A stretch of DNA of 64,000 bases, from positions 62,001 through 126,000 of the forward strand of contig NZ_JAMOIM010000010.1 in NCBI RefSeq assembly GCF_026130545.1. The letters are read 5' to 3'. This document shows, in pieces, positions 42,310 to 50,719 of the stretch. The notes below the pieces were generated by a model. It worked only from the letters and a program-made list of their open reading frames with translations, was not told the DNA's origin and did not search any database. Both the position numbers and the translations under genes were made by a program. Position 1 is the first letter of the stretch; each line of letters opens with the position of its first letter. The DNA comes from Lichenifustis flavocetrariae (GTDB taxonomy: Bacteria; Pseudomonadota; Alphaproteobacteria; Rhizobiales; Beijerinckiaceae).

Positions 42310-42515
42310 GCAGGCTTGGTTCGTCGACGGGGAGGTATCTCGACATCCGGCTCTGTTCCGCCGAGACGCGCGAGGCGCCGAGCACTCTCCCGTTCGATGA
42401 GGGCTTTCAGGGCTTCGCGGACGATCGCCGACTTTTCTTTGAGACCCGTGAAGGCTTCCGCCTGTGCGAGAAGCTCATCATCGAGCGAAAGGGTGGTGCG
42501 CCTGAGCAGCTCCAA
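42306..42515 (-). CDS. vapB: VapB-family antitoxin
   Basis: 69 residues. RRTTLSLDDELLAQAEAF is a ribbon-helix-helix DNA-binding start, and LIERESARRLARLGGTEPD is the conserved toxin-binding tail of the VapB group paired with this VapC type. The stop overlaps the vapC ATG (ATGA). With a damaged vapC it would be an orphan antitoxin that may still repress its own promoter or neutralise related toxins. Confidence 0.85.
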   Translation of the reverse strand: MELLRRTTLSLDDELLAQAEAFTGLKEKSAIVREALKALIERESARRLARLGGTEPDVEIPPRRRTKPA

Positions 42516-42695
42516 TAAGGCACGAAAATATCATCGATCGATGTCATCAACAATTCCTTGCTCAAGCCGTCTTTCCGGGTGAGGCTGATGGCTCGATCGA
42601 ACCCATGCAAGTCGAAGGAATGCGACTTGCCGCGCCGAAGGCCCTGGGGCACATAGCGGCTCGTCCAGGTGGAATCGCCCGGCCAAGGAATATTC

Positions 42696-43478
42696 ATGAG
42701 GGACAACGCCAAACCTGCTCCGCGCGTCGGGCTTCTCGTCACCTGCCTAGTTGACCTCATGCGGCCGAGCGTGGGTTTCGCCGCCGTGAAGCTCTTGGAA
42801 GATGCGGGCTGCATCGTCGACGTGCCGGGCCAGACCTGCTGTGGGCAACCGGCCTTCAACTCCGGGGACCGCGCGACCGCGCGCCGGTTGGCGCAGAACA
42901 TCATCGATGCCTTCGCGGGCTTCGACTACGTCGTGGTGCCATCGGGCTCCTGCGGCGGCACGGTGGTCAAACATTACCCCGAACTCTTCGCCGACGAACC
43001 GGGCCTGTCCCAGAAGGCGCGGGCGCTCGCCGACAAGACCCACGAGCTCGTCAGCTTCCTGACCGACGTCATGGGCGTGAGCGACGTCAAGGCCCGTTTC
43101 GACGGGACCGTGACCTACCATGATTCCTGCTCCGGCCTGAGGGAGCTCGGCATCCGGGAGCAACCGCGCCGGTTGCTGCAGAGCGTCCTCGGCCTTGATC
43201 TCGTCGAGATGACGGATGCGGATGTCTGCTGCGGCTTTGGCGGCACCTTCGCGGTCAAATATGGGGAGATCTCGAACGCCATCGTCGAGCGCAAAGCCGA
43301 CCGGATCGTGGAGAGCGGGGCCCGCACGATCGTGGCCGGCGACCTCGGCTGCCTGCTCAATATGGCTGGAAAGCTGTCCCGCCGCGGCTCGCCGACAGAA
43401 GTGCGGCATGTCGCCGAGATCCTCGCCGGGATGACGGACGCGCCGGCGATCGGGGCGCCAGGAGAGACCACGCGATGA
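42696..43478 (+). CDS. lutA: Lactate utilisation protein A (Fe-S/CCG subunit)
   Basis: 260 residues. LutA with LutB and LutC forms the cytoplasmic lactate oxidation complex. Two CCG domains hold CCGQPAFNSG (about 48-57) and CCGFGG (about 178-183), with DSCSGLREL in between, as in heterodisulfide reductase subunit B. The ATG at 42696 has AAGGAA 5 bases upstream. The stop overlaps the lutB ATG by 4 bases. No lactate permease (lldP) adjoins it. Confidence 0.92.
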   Translation: MRDNAKPAPRVGLLVTCLVDLMRPSVGFAAVKLLEDAGCIVDVPGQTCCGQPAFNSGDRATARRLAQNIIDAFAGFDYVVVPSGSCGGTVVKHYPELFADEPGLSQKARALADKTHELVSFLTDVMGVSDVKARFDGTVTYHDSCSGLRELGIREQPRRLLQSVLGLDLVEMTDADVCCGFGGTFAVKYGEISNAIVERKADRIVESGARTIVAGDLGCLLNMAGKLSRRGSPTEVRHVAEILAGMTDAPAIGAPGETTR

Positions 43479-44905
43479 CGATCCACCCCACGTCCGCGCA
43501 ATTTCCCGCCAACGCCCACAAGGCGCTGCACGACCCGCAGCTGCAGAAAGCCTTCAACCACGTCCGCTCGGCCTTCATCGACAAGCGCGCCAAGGCCGCC
43601 GCCGCCCTGCCTGAATTCGAGGCGTTGCGCGACAGCGCGCGGGACATCAAGGCCCATACGCTGAAGCACCTCGACGTCTATATCGAGGCCTATGAGGCGA
43701 AGGTGCGCGAGGCGGGCGGCACGGTCCATTTCGCCCGCGATGCCGCCGAGGCGCGGGCCGCCATCGTCGAGATCTGCCGGGCGCGCGGGGCCAGAACGGT
43801 CACCAAGGGCAAGTCGATGGTCTCGGAAGAGATCGGCCTGAACGACGCGCTCCATGCGGCGGGGATCGAGCCGGTCGAGACCGACCTCGGCGAGTATATC
43901 ATCCAGCTGCGCGGCGAAGTGCCGTCCCACATCATCGCGCCGGCCGTGCATCTCACCAAGGAACAGGTCGAGGCCGACTTCCGGCGTTTGCATCTGCACC
44001 TGCACCCGGACCGCGATCTCTCGGATGCGCAACTGCTGCTGACCGAAGCGCGCGCCATCCTGCGCGAGCGCTTTCTCGCGGCCGACATCGGCATCACGGG
44101 CGCGAATTTCCTGATCGCCGAGACCGGCACGTCGGTGATCGTCACCAATGAGGGGAATGGCGACCTCACGCAGATCCTGCCCAAGGTCCACATCGTGCTG
44201 GCCGCGATCGACAAACTGGTGCCGACCCGCAACGACGTGGCCCAGCTCCTGCGCGTGCTGGCCCGCTCGGCCACGGGCCAGGAAATGTCGGTCTACACCA
44301 CCTTCTCGACCGGTCCGCGCCGGGCCGAGGACCCGGACGGGCCGGAGGAATATCACGTCATCCTGCTCGACAACGGCCGCTCGACCATGCTGGGCACGGA
44401 GTTCGAGGACATGCTGCGCTGCATCCGCTGCGGCGCCTGCATGAACCATTGTCCCGTCTATCAGGCGGTCGGTGGCCATGCCTATGGCTGGATCTATCCC
44501 GGTCCCATGGGGGCCGTGCTGACCCCGAGCCTGATCGGCATCGACAAGGCCGGGCATCTGCCCAACGCCTCCACGTTCTGCGGCCGGTGCGAGGCCGTGT
44601 GTCCTGTCCGCATCCCGTTGCCGCGCATGATGCGCAACTGGCGCGAGAAGGAATTCGAACGGCACCTGTCCCCCGCGCCCGTCCGCAACGGCTTGAAACT
44701 CTGGGCCTTCTTCGCCGAGCGCCCGGCCCTCTACCGGGCCGCGACCGGCCTCGCCATGCGGGCCATGGCATTGGCGGGCCGCACCAAGGGCCGCTTCACG
44801 AGCCTGCCGCTGGCGGGCGGGTGGACGGCGTGGCGCGACATGCCGGCGCCGCAGGGCGCGACCTTCCAGGCGCAGTGGAAGGCCCGCCGTCGAGGCCACC
44901 GATGA
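43475..44905 (+). CDS. lutB: Lactate utilisation protein B (ferredoxin-type)
   Basis: 476 residues. An N-terminal LUD domain (about 60-290, with TKGKSMVSEEIGLN) is followed by two 4Fe-4S clusters: CIRCGACMNHCPVY and CGRCEAVCPVRIP (about 312-380), the electron carriers of the lactate oxidation complex. Overlaps lutA and lutC by 4 bases each (ATGA), a tightly coupled operon. Confidence 0.94.
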   Translation: MTIHPTSAQFPANAHKALHDPQLQKAFNHVRSAFIDKRAKAAAALPEFEALRDSARDIKAHTLKHLDVYIEAYEAKVREAGGTVHFARDAAEARAAIVEICRARGARTVTKGKSMVSEEIGLNDALHAAGIEPVETDLGEYIIQLRGEVPSHIIAPAVHLTKEQVEADFRRLHLHLHPDRDLSDAQLLLTEARAILRERFLAADIGITGANFLIAETGTSVIVTNEGNGDLTQILPKVHIVLAAIDKLVPTRNDVAQLLRVLARSATGQEMSVYTTFSTGPRRAEDPDGPEEYHVILLDNGRSTMLGTEFEDMLRCIRCGACMNHCPVYQAVGGHAYGWIYPGPMGAVLTPSLIGIDKAGHLPNASTFCGRCEAVCPVRIPLPRMMRNWREKEFERHLSPAPVRNGLKLWAFFAERPALYRAATGLAMRAMALAGRTKGRFTSLPLAGGWTAWRDMPAPQGATFQAQWKARRRGHR

Positions 44906-45567
44906 GCGCGCGCGACGAGGTTCTGGCCTCCATCCGGCGCTCCCTCGGGGTTTCGGGCCGGGAGGCGACGCGGCGGCTTTCGGTCGAGACGCGCCTGGCG
45001 ACAGCACCACGCGGCGTCATCCCGCAGCGGGGGCAGGTCGACCGTGAGGCCAGGATCGCCCTCATGGCCGACAGGGCCAAGGCCGCGCACGCGACCGTGA
45101 CGGTTCTCGATGCGATGGAGGCGGTGCCGAGCGAGGTGGCACGCTTCCTGAGGGACGCCAATGCGCCGGCCACGCTGCGCATGGGGGACGACCCGCAGCT
45201 CGCGGCGTTGCCCTGGGCCGACACGGCGCTGACAGTCGAGACCGGCCGGTCGCATGGCGCGGATCTGAATGCCGTGTCGCGCGCCTTTGGGGCCGTGGCC
45301 GAAAGCGGCACCTTGGCGCTCGTCTCCGGCACCGACAATCCCACCACCCTCAACTTCCTGCCCGACAACCACGTCGTGGTCGTGCGGGCCGACGATGTCG
45401 CGGGTGACTACGAGACGGTCTTCTCCCGCCTGCGCGACAGCCATGGCACAGGCATGCCCCGGACGCTGAACTTCATCACCGGACCCTCGCGCTCGGGCGA
45501 TATCGAACAGACGCTGGTGCTCGGCGCACATGGACCGCGCCGGTTGCATGTGGTGATCGTGCGGTAA
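44902..45567 (+). CDS. lutC: Lactate utilisation protein C (LUD domain)
   Basis: 221 residues, single LUD domain. Typical blocks are AESGTLALVSG, LNFLPDNHVVVV and the C-terminal FITGPSRSGDIEQTLVLGAH. Third subunit of the lactate oxidation complex. Starts at ATG 44902 overlapping lutB. Nothing follows in this strand for about 1 kb. Confidence 0.92.
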   Translation: MSARDEVLASIRRSLGVSGREATRRLSVETRLATAPRGVIPQRGQVDREARIALMADRAKAAHATVTVLDAMEAVPSEVARFLRDANAPATLRMGDDPQLAALPWADTALTVETGRSHGADLNAVSRAFGAVAESGTLALVSGTDNPTTLNFLPDNHVVVVRADDVAGDYETVFSRLRDSHGTGMPRTLNFITGPSRSGDIEQTLVLGAHGPRRLHVVIVR

Positions 45568-45645
45568 GGAGTTCGTGTTCGCGCGCACGGCAGGCGATAT
45601 CCCAGGCGCGTGAGAAGAACCCGATCTCCTTTTCGACCGTTCCCG

Positions 45646-46107
45646 CTATCCGGTGAACAGCACCGGAAATGGCATCGCGAACCGCTCCTTGGTTGCTTGG
45701 AGCGCCCCGGCTCGCTGATAGAAGCTGATGGCTTCGCTGTTCCAGGCCGGCGTCTGCCATTCGAGCCAATCGGCCCCCTCGGCCCGAGCAAAACCTGCCG
45801 CCGCTTCGAACAATTTCCTCCCAGCCCCTCGGCCGCGAGCGCTCGACGCGACAAACAGGCAGTCCAGATGGCCATATCGGCTTGCACGCCAAAGCGAGAA
45901 ATCGAAAGTCACTGCGGCGTAGCCGATGAGCGTGCCGTCGCTCTCGGCCACAAGCAGGCGTGTCGGTGGGCTGGCCGCCGAGAGGATCGTCCCGAGATCG
46001 CTGAGCGATAGAGAAGCCATTCCACGCTCGAACGCCGCATGCTCTCGGACCAGATCGAGGAGGGCCGGTGCGTCGGACAGCGACGCCACTCGGGCAGGGT
46101 GGTTCAC
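45646..46107 (-). CDS. GNAT-family N-acetyltransferase
   Basis: 153 residues. The acetyl-CoA motif is ARGRGAGRKLFEAA near 92-105; LLVAESDGTLIGYAAV and NSEAISFYQRAGA are also present. These proteins acetylate amines, amino acids or proteins; substrate unknown. Starts at GTG 46107, overlapping the rhodanese stop by 4 bases, so the two are co-translated. Confidence 0.82.
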   Translation of the reverse strand: MNHPARVASLSDAPALLDLVREHAAFERGMASLSLSDLGTILSAASPPTRLLVAESDGTLIGYAAVTFDFSLWRASRYGHLDCLFVASSARGRGAGRKLFEAAAGFARAEGADWLEWQTPAWNSEAISFYQRAGALQATKERFAMPFPVLFTG

Positions 46108-46508
46108 GCCGGGGCCCCATCCCGCACCAGATCAAAGCCCTCGTCGAGCCAGCCCGTGATCCCGCCTGACATAATTTTGACGGGCCGTCCGATTTCGGCG
46201 AGCCGCAGGGCCCCCCTTGCCGCACCGTTGCAGTGAGGTCCGGCGCAGTAAGTGATGAACACCGTGCCCTCTGCCCATTGTTCGAGCTTGGAGCGCACGA
46301 TCTTGCCATGCGGTAGGTTGATGGCGCCTAGAATGTGACCGGCGGCGAACAAGGCAGGGCCGCGCACGTCGAGGAGCACGAAATCCGGCCCGAACGCCAA
46401 GGCGTCGTGTACATCCCAGCAGTCGGTCTCGAATGCGAATTCGGCGGCGTAGTGCTCGCGGGCAAGGTCACTCGGCGCGGGTGGCACGGCGGTTACGGCG
46501 GTAGGCAT
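46104..46508 (-). CDS. Rhodanese-like sulfurtransferase domain protein
   Basis: 134 residues, one rhodanese domain. LLDVRGPALFAAGHILGAIN is the typical CH2A-like block. The active-site loop is YCAGPHCNGA with the reactive cysteine near residue 86. It may carry persulfide sulfur. The ATG at 46508 is chosen because GGAG lies 6-7 bases before it. Rhodanese genes of this type are often next to FtrA regulators, and the regulator is divergent here, 64 bases away. Confidence 0.82.
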   Translation of the reverse strand: MPTAVTAVPPAPSDLAREHYAAEFAFETDCWDVHDALAFGPDFVLLDVRGPALFAAGHILGAINLPHGKIVRSKLEQWAEGTVFITYCAGPHCNGAARGALRLAEIGRPVKIMSGGITGWLDEGFDLVRDGAPA

Positions 46509-46572
46509 GACGATCTCCATCGGTTCACCACCCCATGTCGCACCCGCCAAGCCGCGCTTGCAATTGGCGTGA

Positions 46573-47565
46573 ATGACAGACACCATGAAGATCATGCCAA
46601 AGACAACAGGCCCCCTTGCTGTCGCACTCCTCTACGACGGCCTATGCACCTTCGAGTTCGGGATCGTGGCCGAAGTGTTCGGCCTGCCCCGGCCCGAGAT
46701 GGGGGAGACTTGGTATCGCTTCGCAAGTTGCGCGATCGAAGACGGCCCCCTGCGAGCGCATGGAGGTTTCAGGCTCACGCCGGAACACGGCGTCGAGCTG
46801 ATCGAGCGTGCTGACATCATCCTGGTGCCCGGTTGGAAGGGAGCCAACGAGCCGGTCCCAGAGGATCTCTGTCGCCGTTTACGCGAGGCCCACAAGCGCG
46901 GCGCACGCCTGGCTTCGATCTGCTCGGGCGCCTTCGTGCTCGCAGCAACCGGGCTCCTTGATGGGGGAACGGCAACCACGCACTGGCGCTACGCCGAAGT
47001 TCTGCGCGCGCGCCACCCGGCCATCACGGTCGATCACGCTTCGCTTTACCAATCGCATGGGCGCATCTTCACTTCCGCCGGAAGCGCCGCGGGGCTCGAC
47101 CTGCTGATCGAGATCGTGCGTCAGGACTACGGACCGGACGCGGCAAACTCGGTGGCGCGCCGCCTCGTGATGCCTGCCCACCGCACAGGTGGCCAATCGC
47201 AGTTTCTGGAACGGCCTGTGCCGGTGCTGCGGAACGCTGCGGTTGCACCGCTGCTCGATCGGATTCGAGTGGAGCTCGGCACTCCCTGGCCACTGGCACG
47301 CATGGCTGGGGAATGCCGCATGAGCCTGCGCACGTTCGTCCGGCGCTTCACCGAGGCGACGGGGTTGCCGCCGGGCGAGTGGCTGGCGATCGAGCGGATC
47401 GAGGAATCCAAGCGATTGCTCACTGTTGGCCATCTGGGAATCGACGAGATCGCGGTCGCCGTCGGACTAGGCGCGGCCGACAGTCTGCGCCACCAATTCC
47501 GGAAGCGTGTCGGCATCAGCCCCAGGGAATATCGGGTGCGCTTTGGCCGTCTTGGAACCGCATAG
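46573..47565 (+). CDS. ftrA: GlxA/FtrA-type AraC-family transcriptional regulator
   Basis: 330 residues. The N-terminal part is a DJ-1/PfpI-like (class I glutamine amidotransferase-like) domain: VALLYDGLCTFEFGIVAEVF, and ASICSGAFVLAATGLLDG with a nucleophile-elbow cysteine. The C-terminal 100 residues contain two helix-turn-helix units (LARMAGECRMSLRTFVRRF and IDEIAVAVGLGAADSLRHQF) as in AraC regulators. The FtrA name fits the domain order and the divergent rhodanese. It likely controls the rhodanese-GNAT pair. Confidence 0.85.
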   Translation: MTDTMKIMPKTTGPLAVALLYDGLCTFEFGIVAEVFGLPRPEMGETWYRFASCAIEDGPLRAHGGFRLTPEHGVELIERADIILVPGWKGANEPVPEDLCRRLREAHKRGARLASICSGAFVLAATGLLDGGTATTHWRYAEVLRARHPAITVDHASLYQSHGRIFTSAGSAAGLDLLIEIVRQDYGPDAANSVARRLVMPAHRTGGQSQFLERPVPVLRNAAVAPLLDRIRVELGTPWPLARMAGECRMSLRTFVRRFTEATGLPPGEWLAIERIEESKRLLTVGHLGIDEIAVAVGLGAADSLRHQFRKRVGISPREYRVRFGRLGTA

Positions 47566-47791
47566 AGTAAGGTGTCGGATTTCCGTCGCTTCAGGAGATC
47601 TCCGTCCTCGTCAGGGACAGCCGAAGAGTTTTGATTCGACCTTGCCGACGAGTTTGGATGTATCGCCGCCACACCACGGCCGTGTGGTGCGCGGCTGCAA
47701 CGCCCGGCCGCATTTGCCGGGCAGCCCGCCTTTTGCCAAACTTCCCGCCACGCAAGTTGCTAGACCAACCGCGTCGAACGGGAGAGTGCTG

Positions 47792-48544
47792 ATGAGCCGG
47801 TGGTTGCAAGCCGTGATGGTGGTGGGCGCGGTGACGCTTGCCGGCACGCCCGCCTTCGCCTGCAAGGGCGGCAAGACGCTGTTCTCCGACGACTTCCAGG
47901 AGGTTGACGCGAGCTGGGGGCTCGATGCGCCGGACGTCATGGTCGAGGACGGCAAGGTCAAGGTCAAACCGCAGCCGAACATCTCCAACCTGTTGATCTA
48001 CAAGGGTCTCAACTTCGGCGAGGTGGACATCTGCCTGACGGTCCGCATGCCCAAGGTCGTGTCGAACAACGACAACACCATGGCGGGCCCGGTCTTCCTG
48101 CAGCAGGATTACGACAACTACTACATGTTCATGATCACTCCGAGCGGCTATGCGGAGATCGCCCGCAAGCTGAATGGGAAATGGGTCAGCATCGTCGACT
48201 GGAAGGCGGATGCCGACATCAACACCAAGGCCGGGTCGGACAACGTCCTGCGCGTGCTAGTCAGCGGCAACACGATTTCGGCCTTCGTCAACGATGCGAA
48301 ATTCGCCTCCGTGAAGGGGCAGATCCCCGACGGCGGCGGCCGTATCGGCATGCGGGCGCAGTCGGAGGAGAACCAGGTCGACACCTGGAAGTTCAGCCTG
48401 TTGAAGGTCACGGACGTGCCGGTCGACGCGTCGGCCGGTGCGCCGCCGCCTCCCCCCGCGACGGCGGGCGCAACCAAGACCGACGATACCGCCAAGGTCA
48501 CCCCGGCCGCCCCCGCCGCGCCAGCGACACCGGCCACACCCTGA
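47792..48544 (+). CDS. Secreted LamG-like / family 16-type carbohydrate-binding domain protein
   Basis: 250 residues. Signal peptide: VMVVGAVTLAGTPAFACKGG, probably cut after AFA (about residue 24). The mature protein is a beta-sandwich resembling the DUF1080 / LamG-like domains: LFSDDFQEVD, then FLQQDYDNYYMFMI and GRIGMRAQSE. No active-site pair of glycoside hydrolases is visible, so it may bind rather than cut sugars. The C-terminal about 45 residues are Ala/Pro-rich and disordered. The ATG at 47792 has GGGAGAG 5 bases upstream. Confidence 0.7.
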   Translation: MSRWLQAVMVVGAVTLAGTPAFACKGGKTLFSDDFQEVDASWGLDAPDVMVEDGKVKVKPQPNISNLLIYKGLNFGEVDICLTVRMPKVVSNNDNTMAGPVFLQQDYDNYYMFMITPSGYAEIARKLNGKWVSIVDWKADADINTKAGSDNVLRVLVSGNTISAFVNDAKFASVKGQIPDGGGRIGMRAQSEENQVDTWKFSLLKVTDVPVDASAGAPPPPPATAGATKTDDTAKVTPAAPAAPATPATP

Positions 48545-48631
48545 CCCGACCAGCGTTGCATCCCTGCATCAGACTCCGGGAGGTTTGATCAGGCAGGGAA
48601 AGAGCCTTGGAACGACCTCAATCGACCCCTA

Positions 48632-48658
48632 GTTCGGAAGCTTCACTTTCGTCCGAAC
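48632..48658 (+). terminator. Weak stem-loop after the secreted protein
   Basis: GTTCGGA...TCCGAAC, a 7-base stem with a 13-base loop, 88 bases after the preceding stop. A TTGACA at 48661 directly after it could be a -35 for the next gene, but a matching -10 at 17 bases is poor. Confidence 0.35.
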
Positions 48659-48722
48659 TCTTGACATAGGAGTTGCGGACCGTCTGCTCGGTCGTCCAAC
48701 CGTTCGAGAAGCGCGAGGGCCA

Positions 48723-50246
48723 ATGTTTCACGGTCGTTATGCCAGAGCCGGAGTCTCGCTCGGAGTTCTTTCGGCCCTCGGCCTCGGGCTGAGCGGCGGC
48801 GCGTGGGCGCAAGACCAGGCGCCGAACCTTCTGTCGCCCGCGCCCATCACCGGCATCGCGACACCGGCGGTCCCGGCCGTGCCGGCTCCCACCATTACCA
48901 AGCCTGCGGCCTCGGCACCGGCCACGCCACCCCCCCAGGCGGCGCTCCCACCGAGCCCGGCCGCGACCCAGGCGATCCCCGGGGCGACCGCTACCGTACC
49001 GGCCACATCCACTCCGGCCGCCCCGATCCCGACCGCCGAGGTGAAGCCGCGGAAAAAAGTGGCGCCCCCTGCCCCGCCTCGCGAAACGGCACTTTCGACC
49101 GATCCGAACCCGACCCTGACGCCGGAGACGTTCTTCGCCACCGCCAAGGCCTCCGAGCGCTACGCCGCCATCGCGGATGCCGGCGGCTGGCCCGTGGTGT
49201 CGGGGCCGTTGACGCCGCAGTCGTCCGGCAAGGGCGTGACGACGCTTCGGTTGCGGCTTGCCATCGAGGGTTATCTCGGCAAGCGCGGCGCCCAAGCTGC
49301 GGGCGATGGGCAGAGCCCGGCCATGTTCGACACGCGCTGGGGGCAGGACCTGACCGATGCCGTCAAGCGCTTCCAGGCGCATCACGGCCTGAAGGAGACG
49401 GGCCTTGTGCAAGGCGCCACCCTCAAGGCCATGAATGTGCCCGCCAATGTGCGCTTCACCGAACTCGCATCGAGCGCGCAACGGCTTGCCGGGCGGAACT
49501 TCAATTTCGCGGACCGCTATGTCGTGGTGAACATCCCGTCCGCGGCGGTCGAGACGGTCGACCATGGCCAGGTCCACAAGCGCTATGTCGCGGTGGTGGG
49601 CGACCCGGATCATCCGTCGCCTGAGGTCGATGCCAAGGCGATCGCGGTCAACCTCAATCCGACCTGGACGCTGCCGGTCTCGATCATCAAGAACGAGATC
49701 ATCCCCAAGATGCAGAAGAATCCGGGCTATCTCACCCGCGAGAAGATCCGCGTCCTCGACGGCGCCGGCAATGTCATCGACCCGCGCTCGATCGATTGGA
49801 GCACCCAGAAGGCGACGAACTACACGCTGCGGCAGGATTCAGGCATCGCCAACGCGCTTGGCTCGATCCGCATCAACATGCCGAACAAATACGCGGTCTA
49901 TATGCATGACACGCCCTCGAAGCGTTTCTTCGGCGCGGATTTCCGCTTCCTGTCGCATGGCTGCGTCCGGGTGCAGGGGGTCTATGATCTCGCGGCCTGG
50001 CTGCTGCAAGGCACGCCCGGCGCACCCGACGGAACCTGGACCGGCGACGCCGTGAGTTCGAAGATCGCGGGCGGCGAACATCAGGAGGTTCGCCTCTCGG
50101 CGGCCGTCCCGGTCTCCTGGGTCTATCTGACGGGCTGGTCCAACGGCGAAGGCACGGCGAATTTCCGCGACGACGTCTACGGGCTCGACACGATCGGTGC
50201 GCCCGCCGAAGCGAGGGCCGACCTCGAGGCTTTGACCAAACAGTAA
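48723..50246 (+). CDS. L,D-transpeptidase (YcbB-like) with peptidoglycan-binding domain
   Basis: 507 residues. A signal peptide (about 8-29, GAWAQ) is followed by about 90 Pro/Ala/Thr-rich residues, a peptidoglycan-binding helix region (AVKRFQAHHGLKETGLVQ), and the YkuD catalytic domain with SHGCVRV at 411-417 (Cys414). It cross-links peptidoglycan by 3-3 bonds or attaches proteins to it. In alphaproteobacteria such enzymes are abundant. The ATG at 48723 has GAGGG 4 bases upstream. Confidence 0.88.
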   Translation: MFHGRYARAGVSLGVLSALGLGLSGGAWAQDQAPNLLSPAPITGIATPAVPAVPAPTITKPAASAPATPPPQAALPPSPAATQAIPGATATVPATSTPAAPIPTAEVKPRKKVAPPAPPRETALSTDPNPTLTPETFFATAKASERYAAIADAGGWPVVSGPLTPQSSGKGVTTLRLRLAIEGYLGKRGAQAAGDGQSPAMFDTRWGQDLTDAVKRFQAHHGLKETGLVQGATLKAMNVPANVRFTELASSAQRLAGRNFNFADRYVVVNIPSAAVETVDHGQVHKRYVAVVGDPDHPSPEVDAKAIAVNLNPTWTLPVSIIKNEIIPKMQKNPGYLTREKIRVLDGAGNVIDPRSIDWSTQKATNYTLRQDSGIANALGSIRINMPNKYAVYMHDTPSKRFFGADFRFLSHGCVRVQGVYDLAAWLLQGTPGAPDGTWTGDAVSSKIAGGEHQEVRLSAAVPVSWVYLTGWSNGEGTANFRDDVYGLDTIGAPAEARADLEALTKQ

Positions 50247-50267
50247 GGAGACGCCGGGGGGCCTCCC

Positions 50268-50346
50268 CGGTCATTGCGAGACGGCGAAGCCGCCGTGGCG
50301 ATCCATGCCGTGCCTGGGACCTGGATCGCCATCGAAGCAATCCGCG
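50268..50346. repeat. REP-like GTCATTGCGAG element
   Basis: Starts with GTCATTGCGAG and ends with GAAGCAATCCGCG, the two ends seen in dispersed intergenic repeats of many alphaproteobacteria. Inside, TGGCGATCCA (50296) and TGGATCGCCA (50322) form a perfect 10-base inverted repeat with a 16-base spacer. Confidence 0.65.
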
Positions 50347-50483
50347 TCCGAGTTGCAACCGGGAGCTCCCTCCGTCCCCTGCCGGCCTTATAGCGACCTG
50401 CATGAGGTTCAATGGGTGCCGTGTCCCTTCGCCCTCAAGCGGCTGTCGTATTAACACAATGTCTGAAGACCCGGTGCGGTTTC

Positions 50484-50608
50484 TCCCCTCTCCCTTGTGG
50501 AGAGGGGCCGGGGGTGAGGGTCACGACGAACGCGGTTTTCGTCAGGAAACCAATGTCCTCTCCCGTTCCGACCCTCACCCCTAACCCCTCTCCACAAGGG
50601 AGAGGGGG
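50484..50608. repeat. CTCTCC/GGGTGAGGG inverted repeat
   Basis: Left arm 50484-50520 contains CCCCTCTCCCTTGTGGAGAG and ends GGGGGTGAGGG. The right arm 50572-50608 is close to its reverse complement (CCCTCACCCC, CTCTCCACAAGGGAGAGGGG). The arms are 51 bases apart. Each arm also folds on itself around TTGTGG/CCACAA. This short palindromic unit is found in many proteobacterial intergenic regions. Confidence 0.7.
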
Positions 50609-50719
50609 ATTCCGGGAAGCTCCGCCGAGATGTGGGAATGCCGTAGGCGCCTGCGGGGCGAAGGTTCAAAACCCGATATCCAGCCAGAGACGACCAGTCG
50701 AGCCTGATGCGGCTTGGTA

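Larger units (their letters stand above)
50247..50719. other. Intergenic region with two repeat families
   Basis: A 473-base gap between the L,D-transpeptidase and the aldo-keto reductase with no coding signal. It holds a REP-like element (50268-50346) and a long CTCTCC-type inverted repeat (50484-50608), listed separately. Nothing else is recognised. Confidence 0.6.

Noticed and set aside
42516-42695. A minus-strand open stretch upstream of vapB with fairly protein-like sequence
   Set aside because: It lies in the vapB-lutA gap, has no clear ribosome site or family, and no defined end before vapB.
43115-45010. A 631-codon minus-strand open frame across lutABC
   Set aside because: Antisense shadow of three confident, overlapping genes; composition is Arg/Gly/His-rich with no motif.
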